64,000 bases of DNA. It comes from Mytilus trossulus. Lineage: Eukaryota > Mollusca > Bivalvia > Mytilida > Mytilidae. Positions 34,990-47,400 of this stretch are shown piece by piece. A program made the translations under genes and the position numbers. The stretch is taken from NCBI RefSeq assembly GCF_036588685.1, contig NC_086386.1, positions 42,827,878 to 42,891,877 of the forward strand. Direction: 5' to 3'. Within the stretch, counting starts at the first letter, position 1. Each line of letters begins with the position of its first letter. The notes under the pieces were generated by a model. It saw only the letters and a list, made by a program, of their open reading frames with translations, made no database searches and had not been told where the DNA came from.

Positions 34990-35375
34990 CTCTCTGTGAG
35001 CATTCATTACGTCATGTGCAAATGCCTTTTACATTATGTGCAAACAACTTATACGTTTTGTGCAAACCTCGTTTACCTTATGTGCAAACATCGTTCCCAC
35101 TATGTGCAAACATAATTTACTTTATGTGCAAACACCTATTGCGTTATGTGCAAATACCTATAAAGTTATGTATAACAATTACATCATTATGTGCAAACAC
35201 TATTACGTTATGTGCAAATACCGCTTACATTATGTGCAAACACCGATAACGCTATGTGCAAATGCCTATTACATTATGGCCAAACATCTATTACGTTAGG
35301 TGGAAACACCTATTACGTTATGTCCAAACACCAATTACGTTATGTGCAAACACCTATTACGTTCTGGGAAACGCT
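34990..35375 (+). repeat. 22-bp minisatellite (TTATGTGCAAACACCTATTACG), about 17 units
   Basis: The word ATGTGCAAA recurs at about 22-bp steps from 35013 to 35363 with point changes. All three plus frames stay open over it, giving overlapping 60-87-codon ORFs with repeated CANT/VQTP motifs; these are translated repeat. Confidence 0.9.
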
Positions 35376-36235
35376 TTTTTGACACAGATTAAAACAAAAC
35401 GCATCAGTGATATACACTTTGAAAATTCGGAAAATTATAAGTTTTAGCTTTCTAAAAAGCTCTGAACTACTTCGCTGTATTCTTTTTCAAGGTAATATCC
35501 ATTGGATGCTGAATGTGAACTGAATGTAATATATCTGCATCGGGTTGTTGATTTAGTATAGGAAATGTAGTATTTTTATATATTGATTGATATTAAAATG
35601 TTATATAAATATTTAGTTTTTTGTTCTACTTAAAGAGTGTGCGTTATACATCTCTTCTTTTATATTTTGTTCACTTTACTTGTTGAAAATTAAAATATTT
35701 ACAAATATATAGACACGATTCTCGAATTGTGTGTCTCTATGGAGGTGTGCCTAGATTGAAAAAAGTCATAAAATACATTTAATGCATTTTTGAAAACATT
35801 GTGCATGAACATTTTTTAGCAAACAAATCGTGCATATTGCAGATTAGCAATGCAAATAAAGACGTATTAATGAAAAATATTTCAATTTTCAATTTCAGTG
35901 TGTAATAAATGCATAATAAAACGACCATGAATTAATAACATTTGATCTGAAATGTAATACACATTAATTTTCCGGCATTTGATGGCTTAATATCCTCAGA
36001 AGAGAACAGTCTGTAATTATTTATCTCATTTAAGCCAATAGTTGTTGCTGAATATCAGCCACATCATGAAGCAACCAAACAGAATTTATATGTGACAAGT
36101 AATTATTTCAAGATGGCGTGTATATCGACTGAAACTAAAAGCTCTGCCCTGTTATTCGAAGCAAAAAAAAGCTACATGTAAAAAACAAAATGCAACCTCA
36201 TTTCTTTACGGAAAATGTGAACGGAAAATAAGTTG

Positions 36236-36440
36236 ATATAAAAAAAGAAGACGTGGTATGATTGCCAATGAGACAACTCTCCACAAGAGACCAAAATTAC
36301 ACAGAAATTAACAACTTTATGTCACCGTACGGCCTTCAACAATGAGCAAAGCCCATACCGCATAGTCAACAATAAAAGGCCCCGAAAAGATTATGTAAAA
36401 TAATTCAAACGAGAGCACTAACGGCCTTATTTATGTAATG
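36236..36440 (+). repeat. F1a repeat
   Basis: AAGACGTGGTATGATTGCCA, ACGGCCTTCAACAATGAGCA and ACTAACGGCCTTATTTATGT. Confidence 0.8.
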
Positions 36441-37201
36441 TTCTCTTTCATCTGCACCAAGCGGGTCATTTCATAGGTCGCCATATCTTGCTTACATAAT
36501 CATAACATATGGTTTTGGAAGGCGCCGAATTACATTGATGAATTATAGACTTTTGACAAGGTCAACACATTATATCTGCGTCTATTCAGATTATATGGAC
36601 CGAGGACGAAGATATTTTCCCGCCACCTCTTATCTTGTATTCTTTTTAAAAAAAAATTAATTAGCCGGGAGTTTTGGCAAAACTGAGTCCCGAGCCCCCT
36701 CTTAATCAAACTGCTTATAGAACCAACAAACGCAGCTCCATCATTTTCAAAAATTCTGGTTCCGCCACTGGTCATTAAATGAAAAATCAAAAAGAGAAAA
36801 ACAAATTAGGTCCGTGTGTTTGTTTATCTAATGATATCTTAATGAACAACTTCTCTATTCATTTTACATCGGATGACCGTGAGGGCATTCATGTGTATTG
36901 CTGTCGCCTAAATTTCCATTACGTAACATTCGTTTTGAGATTGTAACCGATCTATAAACATGATAATAATAAATACGCGGACATTATCGAGTGCAAAATT
37001 ACATTCCTTATCACTTGTTCTTAATTCATTTCAAATGGATACTCCTAAAAATATATTTTTTTTAACATAAATTAATAATATGAAAATGTCGTTAAACTCG
37101 TTAGAAACATAAATAAAGTAAAAAATCTTTAATATTGATACACACGTACAGAAAAAGTGTGTTACCGCATGCGGAAGAATATCTCAAGAACGTTTTCAAT
37201 C

Positions 37202-37246
37202 TCCCACGCAGAGTTATCTGTCTTTGCTCCCTCTCTCTGCGTGGGA
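37202..37246. repeat. Hairpin, 12-bp perfect stem
   Basis: TCCCACGCAGAG (37202-37213) pairs with CTCTGCGTGGGA (37235-37246) across a 21-base loop. GC-rich against AT-rich surroundings. Confidence 0.75.
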
Positions 37247-38789
37247 ATGTTTTGCTGGAAAATATGAATGCCAACTCAAATTCAATCTATCAGAAAAATC
37301 GAATTATTACAGAAGAGTGCCCACCATGCACTTGTACAGCACTATAATAAATATAGTGCAATAGAATGATATACAAATGGATAAAAATTATATATACATG
37401 TAACTGTAATTTACAAATATTAAGATAATGTATAATAAAAAAAAACAGAGTTTCCTGATTTTTATCACTTCTACGATGAGGTTGAATTTATCATCCACGC
37501 ACAGGAAAAATATATATCTGTACTTTAACGTCACTTGCAGGTAAAGAGATGTGATTTGGTTTTCTGAGACAAGTGCTTGTGACCGTCCACAAGAACTTGC
37601 AGTCATCCGATGTTCAGTACTTCAGTACTTTTATTAATATCTTAAACATACATGTAAAGATTTTCTTTAAAATTAATAACACATAACAAGGGTTTTATAT
37701 TTTTTACAAATGTATTATTATCCTTATTTCATCTTGATTCATTTTGAGAACTCAAATCGTATCAATGACATTCTGCACATAAAAGATTTTTGAAAACTGG
37801 GAGTTAGCTGGCAGTTGTTTCATGGTGCTTTAAACGGATGAACAAGAGGGTTCCGAAATTCCAACAATACAAAACATGACAAGTGAACTTTCTTAATTTA
37901 TAATCAGTAGCAGGAAAATTACAGAAGAATTTAAGCCTTCCCTTTCGTGTTTAAGTCTGTCACAGTTTTCTTTTCGTTATATAGGTGATTTTGTTAAAGA
38001 ATTTTGACTAAATATGTTAAGTCGATTTCAAGGCGAACAGATTGCATCAATTCAAGATTGTTTCCGCACTTTGAGGATAATTTGGATTGAATCATATGAA
38101 CTTCATGCCTTGCTAGCTATTAATAAAAAAGACCGTCTCGCTTTAACAGTAGCCGAGAAAAGGGCATAAAAAAAAAATAATAGAAGAAAACAATTACAAT
38201 TTACTAGAATATGTAATTTTGTATCGTTCTTGATGACACGGTTCGAAAAGTTACCGGACCAAATACGGATAAATGAAAGTCATTATCTGGAGTTTCAAGT
38301 TGCGGGATTTAATTTCGAGTATGGCCAGTGAAGGTGAAACAAGGCTGATGACCCGTTCATTCAGGATAAGGCAGTTTTTAATATGAAAAAAATAGGATTT
38401 TTTTTGTAGAAATTGCAGCTTTTTGTTACACCCTTCTACCTGTCTGATCCAAAATCGGATCAAATTTTTCCAATATCCCTGTTAGTTTTAAAATAAATTG
38501 TCAGATAAGAGGGGTGGGTCACCTGACCACCCCTTTTCAGGACACCCACCCGTCTCAACACGGCTTGTCAGGGACGGAGGAAATAATAAGTCTTAGGAAG
38601 GTTATTCAGAATAATATTCACAACTGTTAAAGGAAATGAACAAAAATAAAATCTTAAACATTTTGTAGGATTCCTTAGCTGCTACATGAATCGTTGGAAA
38701 CGGCATTACATTTGTAGCATTAATCTAGTACACGTTTCTCGCTAGATGAAAACCCTACTGGGAGGGAAATAACAAATCATCCTGGTCTC

Positions 38790-38845
38790 TTGTGAAGAGT
38801 TGTCACATTGGCATTCGTACCACATCTTCCTTTTATATCGTATTG
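38790..38845 (-). repeat. F1a fragment, reverse orientation
   Basis: The minus strand reads AAGATGTGGTACGAATGCCA; only the first 50-60 bp of the family. Confidence 0.65.
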
Positions 38846-39138
38846 TTCCTTTCGGTTGCACCTCTTGAAAACTAGAGTCGTGTCTGTATATTTGTTACAA
38901 TTTTCAACAAGTAAAGTGAACAAATTTTCAAAGCATGGATGCATAACGCACACTCTTAAAGTAGAACAAAATAACTTCCCATAAAACTAGATACATTGTA
39001 TGTATATAGCATTTTTACACCAATCAATATAATTAATATAAAAATCCACAGTTTGTTAGAAAGGTCAAACTTTTAATTTTCTTCATTTTCAAAATGCATA
39101 TCATTGATGCGTTTTGTTTTAATCTGTGTCAAAAAAGC

Positions 39139-39900
39139 GGGTTGCTGCCCCTGAATTGGTAATTTTAAGGAAATTTTGCTGTTTTTGGTTATTATCTTGA
39201 ATATTATTATAGATAGAGATAAACTGTAAACAGCAATAATGTTCAGCAAAGTAAGATTTACAAATAAGTCAACATAATCGAAATGGTCATTTGACCCCTT
39301 TAGGAATTATTGCCCTATATAGTAAATTTTTAACCATTTTTCGTAAATCTTAGTAATCTATTACAAAAATCTTCTCCTCTGAAACTACATGGCCAAATTA
39401 ATCCAAACTTGGCCACAATCATCTTTGGGGTGACCCGACCAACCAACCAAGATAGCCGCCATGGCTAAAAATAGAACATAGGGGTGAAATGTAGATTTTG
39501 GCTTATATCTCTGAAACCAAAGCATTTAGAGCAAATCTGACATGGGGTAAAATTGTTCATCAAGTGAAAATCTATAAGCCCTGAAACTTTCAAGTGAATA
39601 AGACAACCGATTATTGGGTTGCTGCCCCGAAATAAGTAATTTGAAGGACATTTTGCAGATTTTGGTTATTATCTGGCATATTAATATAGAAAGAGATAAA
39701 CTGGAAACAGCAATAATGTTCAGCAAAGTAAGATCTACAAATAAGTCAACATGACCAAAATTATCAGTTTACCCCTTAAAGAGTTATTGCCCTTTATAGT
39801 CAATTTTGACCAATTTTTCGTAAATTTTTGTAATCTTTTACAAAAATCTTCTCCTCTGAAACTCCTCGGCCAAATTTAACCAAACTTGACCACAATCTTA
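39139..39900 (+). repeat. Tandem repeat, 477-bp period, about 1.6 units
   Basis: GGGTTGCTGCCCC begins at 39139 and 39616. Both units carry CAGCAATAATGTTCAGCAAA and AAAATCTTCTCCTCTGAAAC; the first alone carries the GACCCGACCAACCAACCAAG part. I recall this family as widespread in bivalves. Non-coding. Confidence 0.8.
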
Positions 39901-39904
39901 TTAG

Positions 39905-40055
39905 GACAAAGTACAAATAGTACAGTCTAGTATGGTTAAGTCTAGGGTTGAGTTATATCGAGTAAAATTCATACCAATTCAGACTGGTCGAGTAAAAACT
40001 GTCGATTACAGATATAGGCCATTTCTGATTTTTAATGGTTTGCAGTGATAGTAAA
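39905..40055 (+). repeat. GACTGGTCGAGTA-type repeat before copy C
   Basis: TTCAGACTGGTCGAGTAAAA, GATATAGGCCATTTCTGATT and TGGTTTGCAGTG match 2090-2165 and 1455-1505. Confidence 0.65.
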
Positions 40056-40101
40056 ACTATACTTATATTAATACCTGTTTGAATGTGTTTATATATTGAA
40101 G

Positions 40102-40608
40102 GTGTATATATTACAACCATTTTAACGACCAAGGTCAACAATGTGGTTGGTTCATGGGATATAGCTGATGTCATGGATTTCACTGTTGACGTAAGTAGGT
40201 ATAAACTGGACCTTATTGGAATAACGTCGTTAGTATTTGAATTAAAGAGATGTGGTCGGGCACATGTCCTTCTGTCAAGTTCTGATGTCAGAACCTCCTC
40301 AGAACCGCTGTATGAGTTTGATATTGGATATAAAGATTATAGCACGTTCATTATCTATCGCCCTGACGATTCGTTAGATCCAAAAAGCAGGAATTACGTT
40401 AAATTTCTGACCCCTAATATATTTAACTGCACAGTGTACCTACCATTCTGGATTAGTTGGGCAGATGGAGACCTTAAATTAGGAACTGGCATTGTCGTTG
40501 GTGAAAACGTTTTGGGAATTTTGACAAACACGCATCATTTTGAAGTGAAAAGTATTGGAGTATTAACATACTATGGTATAATAGGAAATAGGAGAATACA
40601 TTTTGAAG
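40102..40608 (+). CDS. Copy C exon 2: Methyltransf_FA domain
   Basis: TTGAAG acceptor, GAAG/GTAATT donor, 507 nt, phase 1-1, identical in length to copy B exon 2. It begins VYITTILTTKVNNVVGSWDI; the open frame runs past the donor only by read-through of the intron. Confidence 0.85.
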
Positions 40609-43600
40609 GTAATTGTCAAATTTGCATTTCATTTGTATTTATTCTGAATTCATAAATATTGATGAATCTGTGCTTTTTTCCCATTGATTGAAGAAACATT
40701 TACAGTTTGTACTTATGTTTCTCTTTACAATTTATAACGGGTCTGATCACATTAACTTTTTATTATTGTTCTTCTCCATTTCAAACTGCGTCAATCTAGT
40801 ATTCGTATATTTAAGCTATTTATGCTCGATAAGTGGAAACCGAAATATAGTGCACCTACATTTACATTTTTCAAGATAAATAAGCATTTATATTTCATTC
40901 AAATTTCTCCTTAAAACAAACGGTTTAAATACATTTGTACACTAAATAATATTGTTTTACCATTTTGATAACTGATTGATTGTTGCTTAATTTACGTCTT
41001 GTGGCAAATAGTTCATGCATGTTCAGGACGATCAATTTCACAAAACATAAATAAATCAGGTCTTGTAATAGATTGAAAATTGGCAAAATTTGGACTGAAA
41101 ATTTAATACGAGGGTATAGTGGATAGAATTATTTTTTACAGTCAAAACGCCACCTACGGGTCCCAAAGTAATTTGTGTTTGGGTTCTAAACGTGCAGAGA
41201 GTGTGACACTTAATTTACACGAGGCATTGAATATAATGTCCCAATTATGACAGTACATTGCTGTTTATATCTACTTCAAGTTGTATATCCCACACAGCCA
41301 ATCAGACGGCCCTTTTTGGCAAGGGTTGAACTTCCGGCAGAAAAGAAGACAAATAGTGTCCTTTTTCTATTCCCAATACACCATTGGGGGTGAAAATTTC
41401 CATTGAGTGCATATAATAAAAAAAACGAAATGTACGATATTAAAAGATATAATGTTAATAGTACTTACATTTTTTCTGAAGTCTGTGCATTATTTTATGT
41501 TCATTTCTCTTCTGAATTATTCCATCCAGTGTTTTTATTATACACAAAGCATTTTCTAGTAGAAGCAATATACAGTTGTTGTTTTTCATGCCCCACCTAC
41601 GATAGTAGAGGGGCATTATGTTTTCTGGTCTGTGCGTCCGTTCGTCCGTCCGTCTGTGCGTCCGTTCGTCCGTCCGCTTCAGCTTACTGTTTTTGGTCAA
41701 GGTAGTTTTTGAAGAAGTTGAAGTCCAATCAACTTGAAACTTAGTACACATGTTCCCCATGATATTATCTTTCTAATTTTACTGCCAAATTATAGTTTTG
41801 ACCCTAATTTCATGGTCCACTGAATATAGAAAATGATAGTGCGAAGTTCAGGTTAAAGGTTTTGGTCAAGGTAGTTGTTGATGAAGTTAAAGTTACATCA
41901 ACTTGAAACTAAGTACACATGTTCCCTATGATATGATCTTTCTAATTTTAATTCCAAATTAAAGTTTTGACCCCACTTTCACGGTCCACTGAACATAGCA
42001 AATGATAGTGCGAGTGGGGCATTCGAGTACTATGGACACATTCTTGTTTCTTTCTTTTTTTTTGCACCGAAATCAACGGTTTTATGTATGTACTAAAAAA
42101 AGCCTCTAGCGAAAATATTTTAACTAAATTCAAAGTTCAATGTGGAGTATTGTGTTTAGGAGGAGGTATTAAAAATGTAAAAAATCTATTTTTTGGTTCA
42201 ATTTTTTTTTTAGGTTGTAACAAATCATTGATTTTCCAATGGACTTTTTGCTTGCTTTGTTTGAAGTACCATAGTTTCTAACTTGTAGTTCACATGCAAA
42301 ATGAAACACTTTTTTTTGCAATTCTAATAAGTGAAAAAACATACCAAATATGGTTTATTACCAATAGATTGAAATAACCTAAAAGTCATGAAGCCAACAC
42401 TTGTTAGTGTAAAAAACTACTGACACATAGATCATTTCCATTTTCAATAGTTTTTTTATAATTTTATACTGTAGCAAATGGCTTGGATAAGTACCAACAT
42501 CAGAACTTTGAAAAGACATACCAGTTATATTTAATGCCAGGCGCTTGATCTCGTGCAATATGTTTATTATGCAATAAGAAACTTCGAAGCTAAAATTAAC
42601 ATTTATGTTTGTATTGTATAGAATTTATAATAGGCCAGACAATACCCTAGTTGTAAGTCATTATTAACGTTCGAAAATAAATTTCTACATGTGCTATAGG
42701 GTTTGGAAAGAAGCTTTCGAATAAAAGTATTAAACACATTTTATATAGTTTCAGACAAATTTCCTGGATCTTTTGACAGCTGTAGTTTGAATAATACCAA
42801 GTTTGATATGGTTGTAGTCGACGACATGACATGTTCAAAATTAGAGTGTGCAATGATCTGTGATATGTCCAGGACTTGTATTGGTTTTAATTACAACAGT
42901 GCCATGACCAGGTTCGTTTTAAAAAAAAATCAACTAACTTTTCCTCTTATACACATATATCGTATAATGTTTCAAATGCATTTTTGTTTAGTATGGTAAC
43001 ACATATATAGATATAATAAGATGTGGTATGAGTGTCAATGAGACAACTCCGCTACCAAAAACTTTAAATGTAAATTAAAATCAAAATCAGGCACAATTCC
43101 TAAATAAATTTACGAATTTCAATGAATGTCAACCAATAATATTGTATAAATTCAAACAGAATAAGTGCATTTGAATTCAATGACTTATGTTGTTAACAAA
43201 GGTCAAAACGTGTTCAAATTCGGATCAGAACATGCCATTTTAATAACTTGAAACTGCATGTACAAATTGAAATGCTTTAAAATGATTAGCCAATACAAGC
43301 ATTTAATAGCAATTATTGTTTATCAGATAATTGAATTTAATGAGGCTATTGGCGTATGTTGTTTTTGGATTATGATGTGTTGGTTTTTGATTCAAAAGTC
43401 TCACATTTAGGAACGCCTCTTTCTGTTACAAATAATTACTATTACGTGCTTTATGTTCTTAAGAGTGTAAAGCACTTGAAAACTTTCCCACAAATCATCT
43501 GTTTAGCTTCTTACAATATTTTGGTTATACACAAATTCTTTTTGTTATTTTACTTTTCACCAAACTAAAAGTATATGTGTATTCATTATCACAGCAGTCA

Positions 43601-43739
43601 TTTTTTATTTATTTTCAGGTGTGAACTTCTCTCGTTTAGATCAGACATTTTGACAGACTTACCACATACCATTGAAGCCGGATGGAAATTCTACAGTAAA
43701 TGTGTCAAGGGGAAGACCGCATGCCTTGGGTGTTTTTAG
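40102..43739 (+). CDS. Copy C: Methyltransf_FA + PAN/Apple-like protein, exons 2-4
   Basis: Exons 40102-40608, 42749-42911 and 43619-43739 (507, 163 and 121 nt) use the same splice sites and phases as copy B and give about 263 codons. The FA domain keeps FELKRC, LYEFDIG, PFWISWADGDLKLGTG and GVLTYYG; the PAN part keeps all cysteines seen in copy B, including CSKLEC-x3-C and CLGC before TAG. No frameshift or early stop. The first exon entry needs an upstream phase-1 exon (signal peptide), which I could not find; 31-40 kb is filled with repeats that may have displaced it. Introns contain a CGTCCGTCCGTC-bearing bivalve repeat and an F1b fragment. The gene may be functional or may lack its start. 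Confidence 0.7.
41585..42050 (+). repeat. Bivalve-type repeat with CGTCCGTCCGTC tract and internal duplication
   Basis: GCCCCACCTACGATAGTAGA, a CCGTTCGTCCGTCCGTCTGT tract, then two about 160-bp units each carrying TCAACTTGAAACT, AGTACACATGTTCCC and GGTCCACTGAA. It ends at GTGGGGCATTCGAGTACTAT. Minus-strand TDERTHRRTDERTH is translation of the CGTCC tract. Confidence 0.75.
42749..42911 (+). CDS. Copy C exon 3: PAN/Apple-like, first part
   Basis: 163 nt. VSDKFPGSFDSC, DDMTCSKLECAMICDMSRTC, GFNYNSAMTR; closest of the three copies to a standard PAN pattern because of GFNYN after the last cysteine. Confidence 0.8.
43010..43065 (+). repeat. F1b fragment in copy C intron 3
   Basis: AAGATGTGGTATGAGTGTCA and ATGAGACAACTCCGCTACCA only. 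Confidence 0.6.
43619..43739 (+). CDS. Copy C exon 4: PAN/Apple-like C-terminal part and stop
   Basis: CAG acceptor; CELLSFRSDILTDLPHTIEA, then GWKFYSKCVKGKTACLGCF and TAG at 43737-43739. One residue shorter than copy B. No close AATAAA; the next is 44287-44292, beyond an F1a insertion. Confidence 0.8.
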
Positions 43740-44037
43740 AATGAAACAGTCTTTGTTAAAGAACCTTATTTAAACATTTTTTTAGAACAGCTGGTATTTA
43801 ATGATGTTATAGCGATTCATTTAGTTTCTAGGATACCAATTTTTGTGGTTGATTAAACTTGCATTTTCTATGATTTTTGATTTTGTGGTTTTACGTTAGT
43901 CCTTTAGAAATTTGTTATTTGTTAGACATTGATTCCGTCGTTACTGTATATTCACAAAGTCCACAAAAATTGGTTTCCAACAATAGTGAATCAACTGAAA
44001 TATTAATGATTTAGGGACAATTGTAAATCTACGATCA

Positions 44038-44242
44038 TATAAAAAAGAAGATGTGGTATGATTGCCAGTGACACAACTATCCACAAAAGACCAAAATGAC
44101 ACAAACATTAACAGCTATAGGTCACCGTACGGCCTTCAACAATGAGCAAATTCCATACCGCATAGTCAGCTATAAAAGGCCCCGATAAGACAATGTAAAA
44201 CAATTCAAACGGGAAAACTAACGGCCTTATTTATGTAAAAAA
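44038..44242 (+). repeat. F1a repeat downstream of copy C
   Basis: AAGATGTGGTATGATTGCCA and ACCGTACGGCCTTCAACAAT. The flanks resemble 18440-18480 in unit B, so the insertion is private to unit C. Confidence 0.8.
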
Positions 44243-44944
44243 TGAAGGTCCGAATCACGTTAACCTAATTAGAAAATAATTCAAACAATAAAAGTAAAAT
44301 AACGAGTAAAATAAAGAATTAAAGAATCACATGAACACTACACAAAGGTAGGTCGAGTGCGGAGACAGGGTAAGCGGCTCCTGCTACTTTCTTTTCTCTA
44401 AAAGCATGAGCATGAACTAAATGATGAACGTCGTAAAATGTTAATATGTATTCTCGTATCATATCTAAATTGAGATATGTCAGGACAATACAATGAATTA
44501 CAGATTATGTAACTGCTTATGAATTGTTAGTTAACAGTTGGTTAGTTAAAATTTTCATGTTGTCCAAGATCTAATTTCGAAGTTGTTCGTGTGTGTCAAT
44601 GTCAGTATCCAAACTTTTGTAAAGGACTAGCATCCTTGATACAAATGGCATGCATCCATAACTAACTGGAAAGTAGCTTGTTACATGCAAGAACATGCTC
44701 ATTATCTTTTGTTTGCAATTTGACGATCTTCAATGGTGTTTCTTTACTTTTTAAACGGTTGAGTTTACATTTTGCTTCACAGAGGTATAAAAACAAGTCG
44801 TTCAATAAGTTGTCCATTGATACGCTATGTAATAACAACTATTTGTCGAAACATCAATCCACCAAACACATCAATTAGCTTGACATTCAAAATTTATTGA
44901 CCTCGGCTGTTTTTTAACTGTCGCAAAAGTGTTGCATTATTTAA

Positions 44945-45240
44945 TGGACAAATAGATATTGGAAGATGTGGTGTGAGTGCCAATGAGACAACTCTCCATC
45001 CAAATAACAATTTAAAAATTAAACCATTATAGGTTAAAGTACGGCCTTCAACACGGAGCCTTGGCTCACACCGAACAACAAGCTATAAAGGGCCCCAAAA
45101 TTACTAGTGTAAAACCATTCAAACGGGAAAACCAACGGTCTAATCTATATAAACAAAACGAGAAACGAGAAACACGTATATATTACATAAACAAACGACA
45201 ACTACTGTACATCAGATTTTACTATGCACGATTTTCAACA
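44945..45240 (+). repeat. F1b repeat
   Basis: AGATGTGGTGTGAGTGCCAA, CAACACGGAGCCTTGGCTCA, ACTACTGTACATCAGATTTT. A 67-codon frame here is translated repeat. Confidence 0.75.
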
Positions 45241-47219
45241 CAGGTAAACATATTCAAATATTAAAAAAACGTTCACAGTATTTATAAACAGATAAAGTGT
45301 TTCCTGAAAAAGCAAAATGCACGGAGACGTCACCATGCGACGTCATCAAAACGTCATATTTTTAAAGTTATCAAATACAATATGTTACAAGTATTCATTT
45401 CTTAAAAAATTAAGAATAATCCTGGAAAAATATCCGATTGTTCAAAATATTTGAAGAAATTAAACAAAAGCTTTTTTGTTCGAATTTTGACAATGCAAAT
45501 TTAAGCATAGATGCAATTTGGCCACTCCTCATTACAGAATCATTGATGGTTTGGAGGTCAGTTCAGACCATTTTTGTCTATGATTCCATATGGATTATAT
45601 ATAATAAAGGAGGATACGGTTACAAAATAAGCACAAAAAGGAAGATTTTGTCTTGATCAATAACCTGAAAAAACTATCAAAATAGGTGCAATTTTGGTAC
45701 CGTCACGTTATGCATGTTTAATATTTATAGTTAAAATATAATGGTAAATCAGTAGCATAAGTTCGAATCCCGGCCAAGGAAGAACAAAACATTTGCGTCA
45801 GCACATTTACAGATCTAACAATATTGGTCTGTTATTTAGACGAATTCTATATATATAGATGTATACATGTAAATTGAACGACTGATCAGTTCAATATTAA
45901 GTTCATCATTTTTTTTTTATTGATGAGAAATGACAATGACATCGCTTTTAAAATTCATCGAAAGAAATATATTTGGTATATTATCTATATGTTATTTTCA
46001 AAAACAATTTTCTTAGAAAGACTTTTTGTTCGATAGCATTTTTCATTTTTATAATAGCTAAATATGCTTTTCCTTTCGAAAATTTGTTTTCATTGTTTGA
46101 AAGGAAATCTAGGCTACAAGGGTATGTATCAAATGTCATGATGAATCATTTCAGTTAGAGATCAAGATATATTCCTGATTAAATTGAAAATGGTTGAATG
46201 TTATGGAACACATGTTCCTCAGACAACCATTTGTATGTTCTATTAGCTATGACCACATAAACCTACTCCATTTTTCATTTACTAGATACCGGAAACAAAT
46301 TACACAGACAAACTGTGTGATCTATTCACTTAACAACTAATGATTAGTGTTAACTACAGGTTTATAATAGGATTTTTTTCTTTGTGAAAATGTTTTGTCT
46401 TTGCTTTGAAATTTGCACGTTAAATTTTTTAACTTTAGATGTCAGTAGGTGAACATTTTCGTGTGGCAGCTTTATTTGTACATTTGTTTCTATATTGACA
46501 TTTATGTCTTTCCGGGAAAAACCGTTAGATTTTTTTTGGTATATCATTCGTTTTTCTGGCAATTTCTTTCTGGAATGTTTTATTTTGTGAATCATAGCAT
46601 GTCGTTTAGATGTCTCGCGCAAATTTAAAATTTCAATCCTGGTATTTATGATAATCTTTTTTATTTGTAAATAAATGTGACGCTTTGATAAATCGAGGTA
46701 GGAAATAAACACATGAACTTAAAGCAAAATTGTAATGAAATCTTTCATATGACACCATAGCCACAATTGGTAATTAGTATTCCGGGAGTAGCCGGTTACA
46801 TTTATCTCCCTTATTGCAATAACAAGTACATACAAACCATATATTTAGTTATGACAGTTGTTTTCAATCAGTTTTGCGTGTTTGAGTATTTAAATTTTCC
46901 ATTGGTTAGGAACTTTATATTGTGATTTTTATGTTGATTTTGGATTTTTTTCTTTTTCAACTTCTTTGTATATTTGTGTATTCTTGTATTATTTCAAATG
47001 AATGTATGCTACTTATTATCGTATTATATTTCTGAGTCCTGGCTTATTGTTTCTCTTCATCAATATGTTATTGTGAATACATATTTTTGATGTTTTATTT
47101 GGTAATAAAGGAAATTGTGTCGTCTTAATGTTAATAACCCTTTCTGTTGCCATGTTTGTTACGAAATTGTCAAAGTGCAGTACTTTTAAATTATCAAAAA
47201 TAGTGAATAATTTCATCAA
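45241..47219. other. Downstream DNA of unit C, no gene seen
   Basis: Contains a SINE (45738-45865) and pieces parallel to unit B (for example 46990-47020 against 19770-19820). A 116-codon lysine-rich minus frame at 46362-46712 shows no recognised domain and starts in F3-like sequence. Confidence 0.4.
45738..45865 (+). mobile_element. tRNA-derived SINE fragment (F8)
   Basis: AGTTCGAATCCCGGCCAAGG, then TTTACAGATCTAACAATATT and TTAGACGAATTCTATATATA. The tRNA-like head is truncated before the A-box. Confidence 0.6.
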
Positions 47220-47400
47220 AAATACCAGTATTAAATTTGATATTTGTGCCAGATGCATGTTTCGTCTTCAAAATACTCATCAGTGACACTAAAAAAAGGT
47301 TGAAATGGCCAATTAATGTACGAAGTTGAAGAGCATTGAGGACTAAACATTCCAAAACGTTTTGCCAATTACAACTAAGGTAATCTGTTTCTGAGGAAGA
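47220..47400 (-). repeat. F3 repeat with intact CTGATGA, reverse orientation
   Basis: Minus strand: GTGTCACTGATGAGTATTTT, GAAGACGAAACATGCATCTG; CTGATGA lies at 47277-47283. GAAA is present; stem II is weaker than at 21869. The rest (GAGCATTGAGGACTAAACAT, plus strand) matches the family body. Confidence 0.6.

Larger units (their letters stand above)
35385..39135. other. Region bounded by a 260-350-bp inverted repeat
   Basis: GACACAGATTAAAACAAAAC at 35390 and the following 260-350 bp are mirrored by 38872-39135, including AAGAGTGTGCGTTAT and TTTGTTCACTTTACTTGTTG. The arms differ by small indels. The interior (about 3.1 kb) has F1a copies at 36236 and 38790, a repeat-like patch at 36620-36790 and no recognisable transposase. 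Either an old element with long inverted ends or an inverted duplication. Confidence 0.6.

Noticed and set aside
34990..35375. CRISPR-like array (about 22-bp repeats)
   Set aside because: No spacers; the repeat is contiguous and degenerate, in eukaryotic DNA.
35016..35447. Overlapping ORFs with CANT/YVQTP repeats, superficially like a repeat protein
   Set aside because: All three frames are open because a 22-bp unit with few stop words is repeated; nothing marks one frame as coding.
41455..41760. Minus ORF with TDERTHRRTDERTH repeats
   Set aside because: Reverse translation of the CGTCCGTCCGTC tract inside a dispersed bivalve repeat.
46362..46712. 116-codon lysine-rich minus ORF
   Set aside because: No recognised domain, begins in repeat-like sequence, and is not conserved in unit B.
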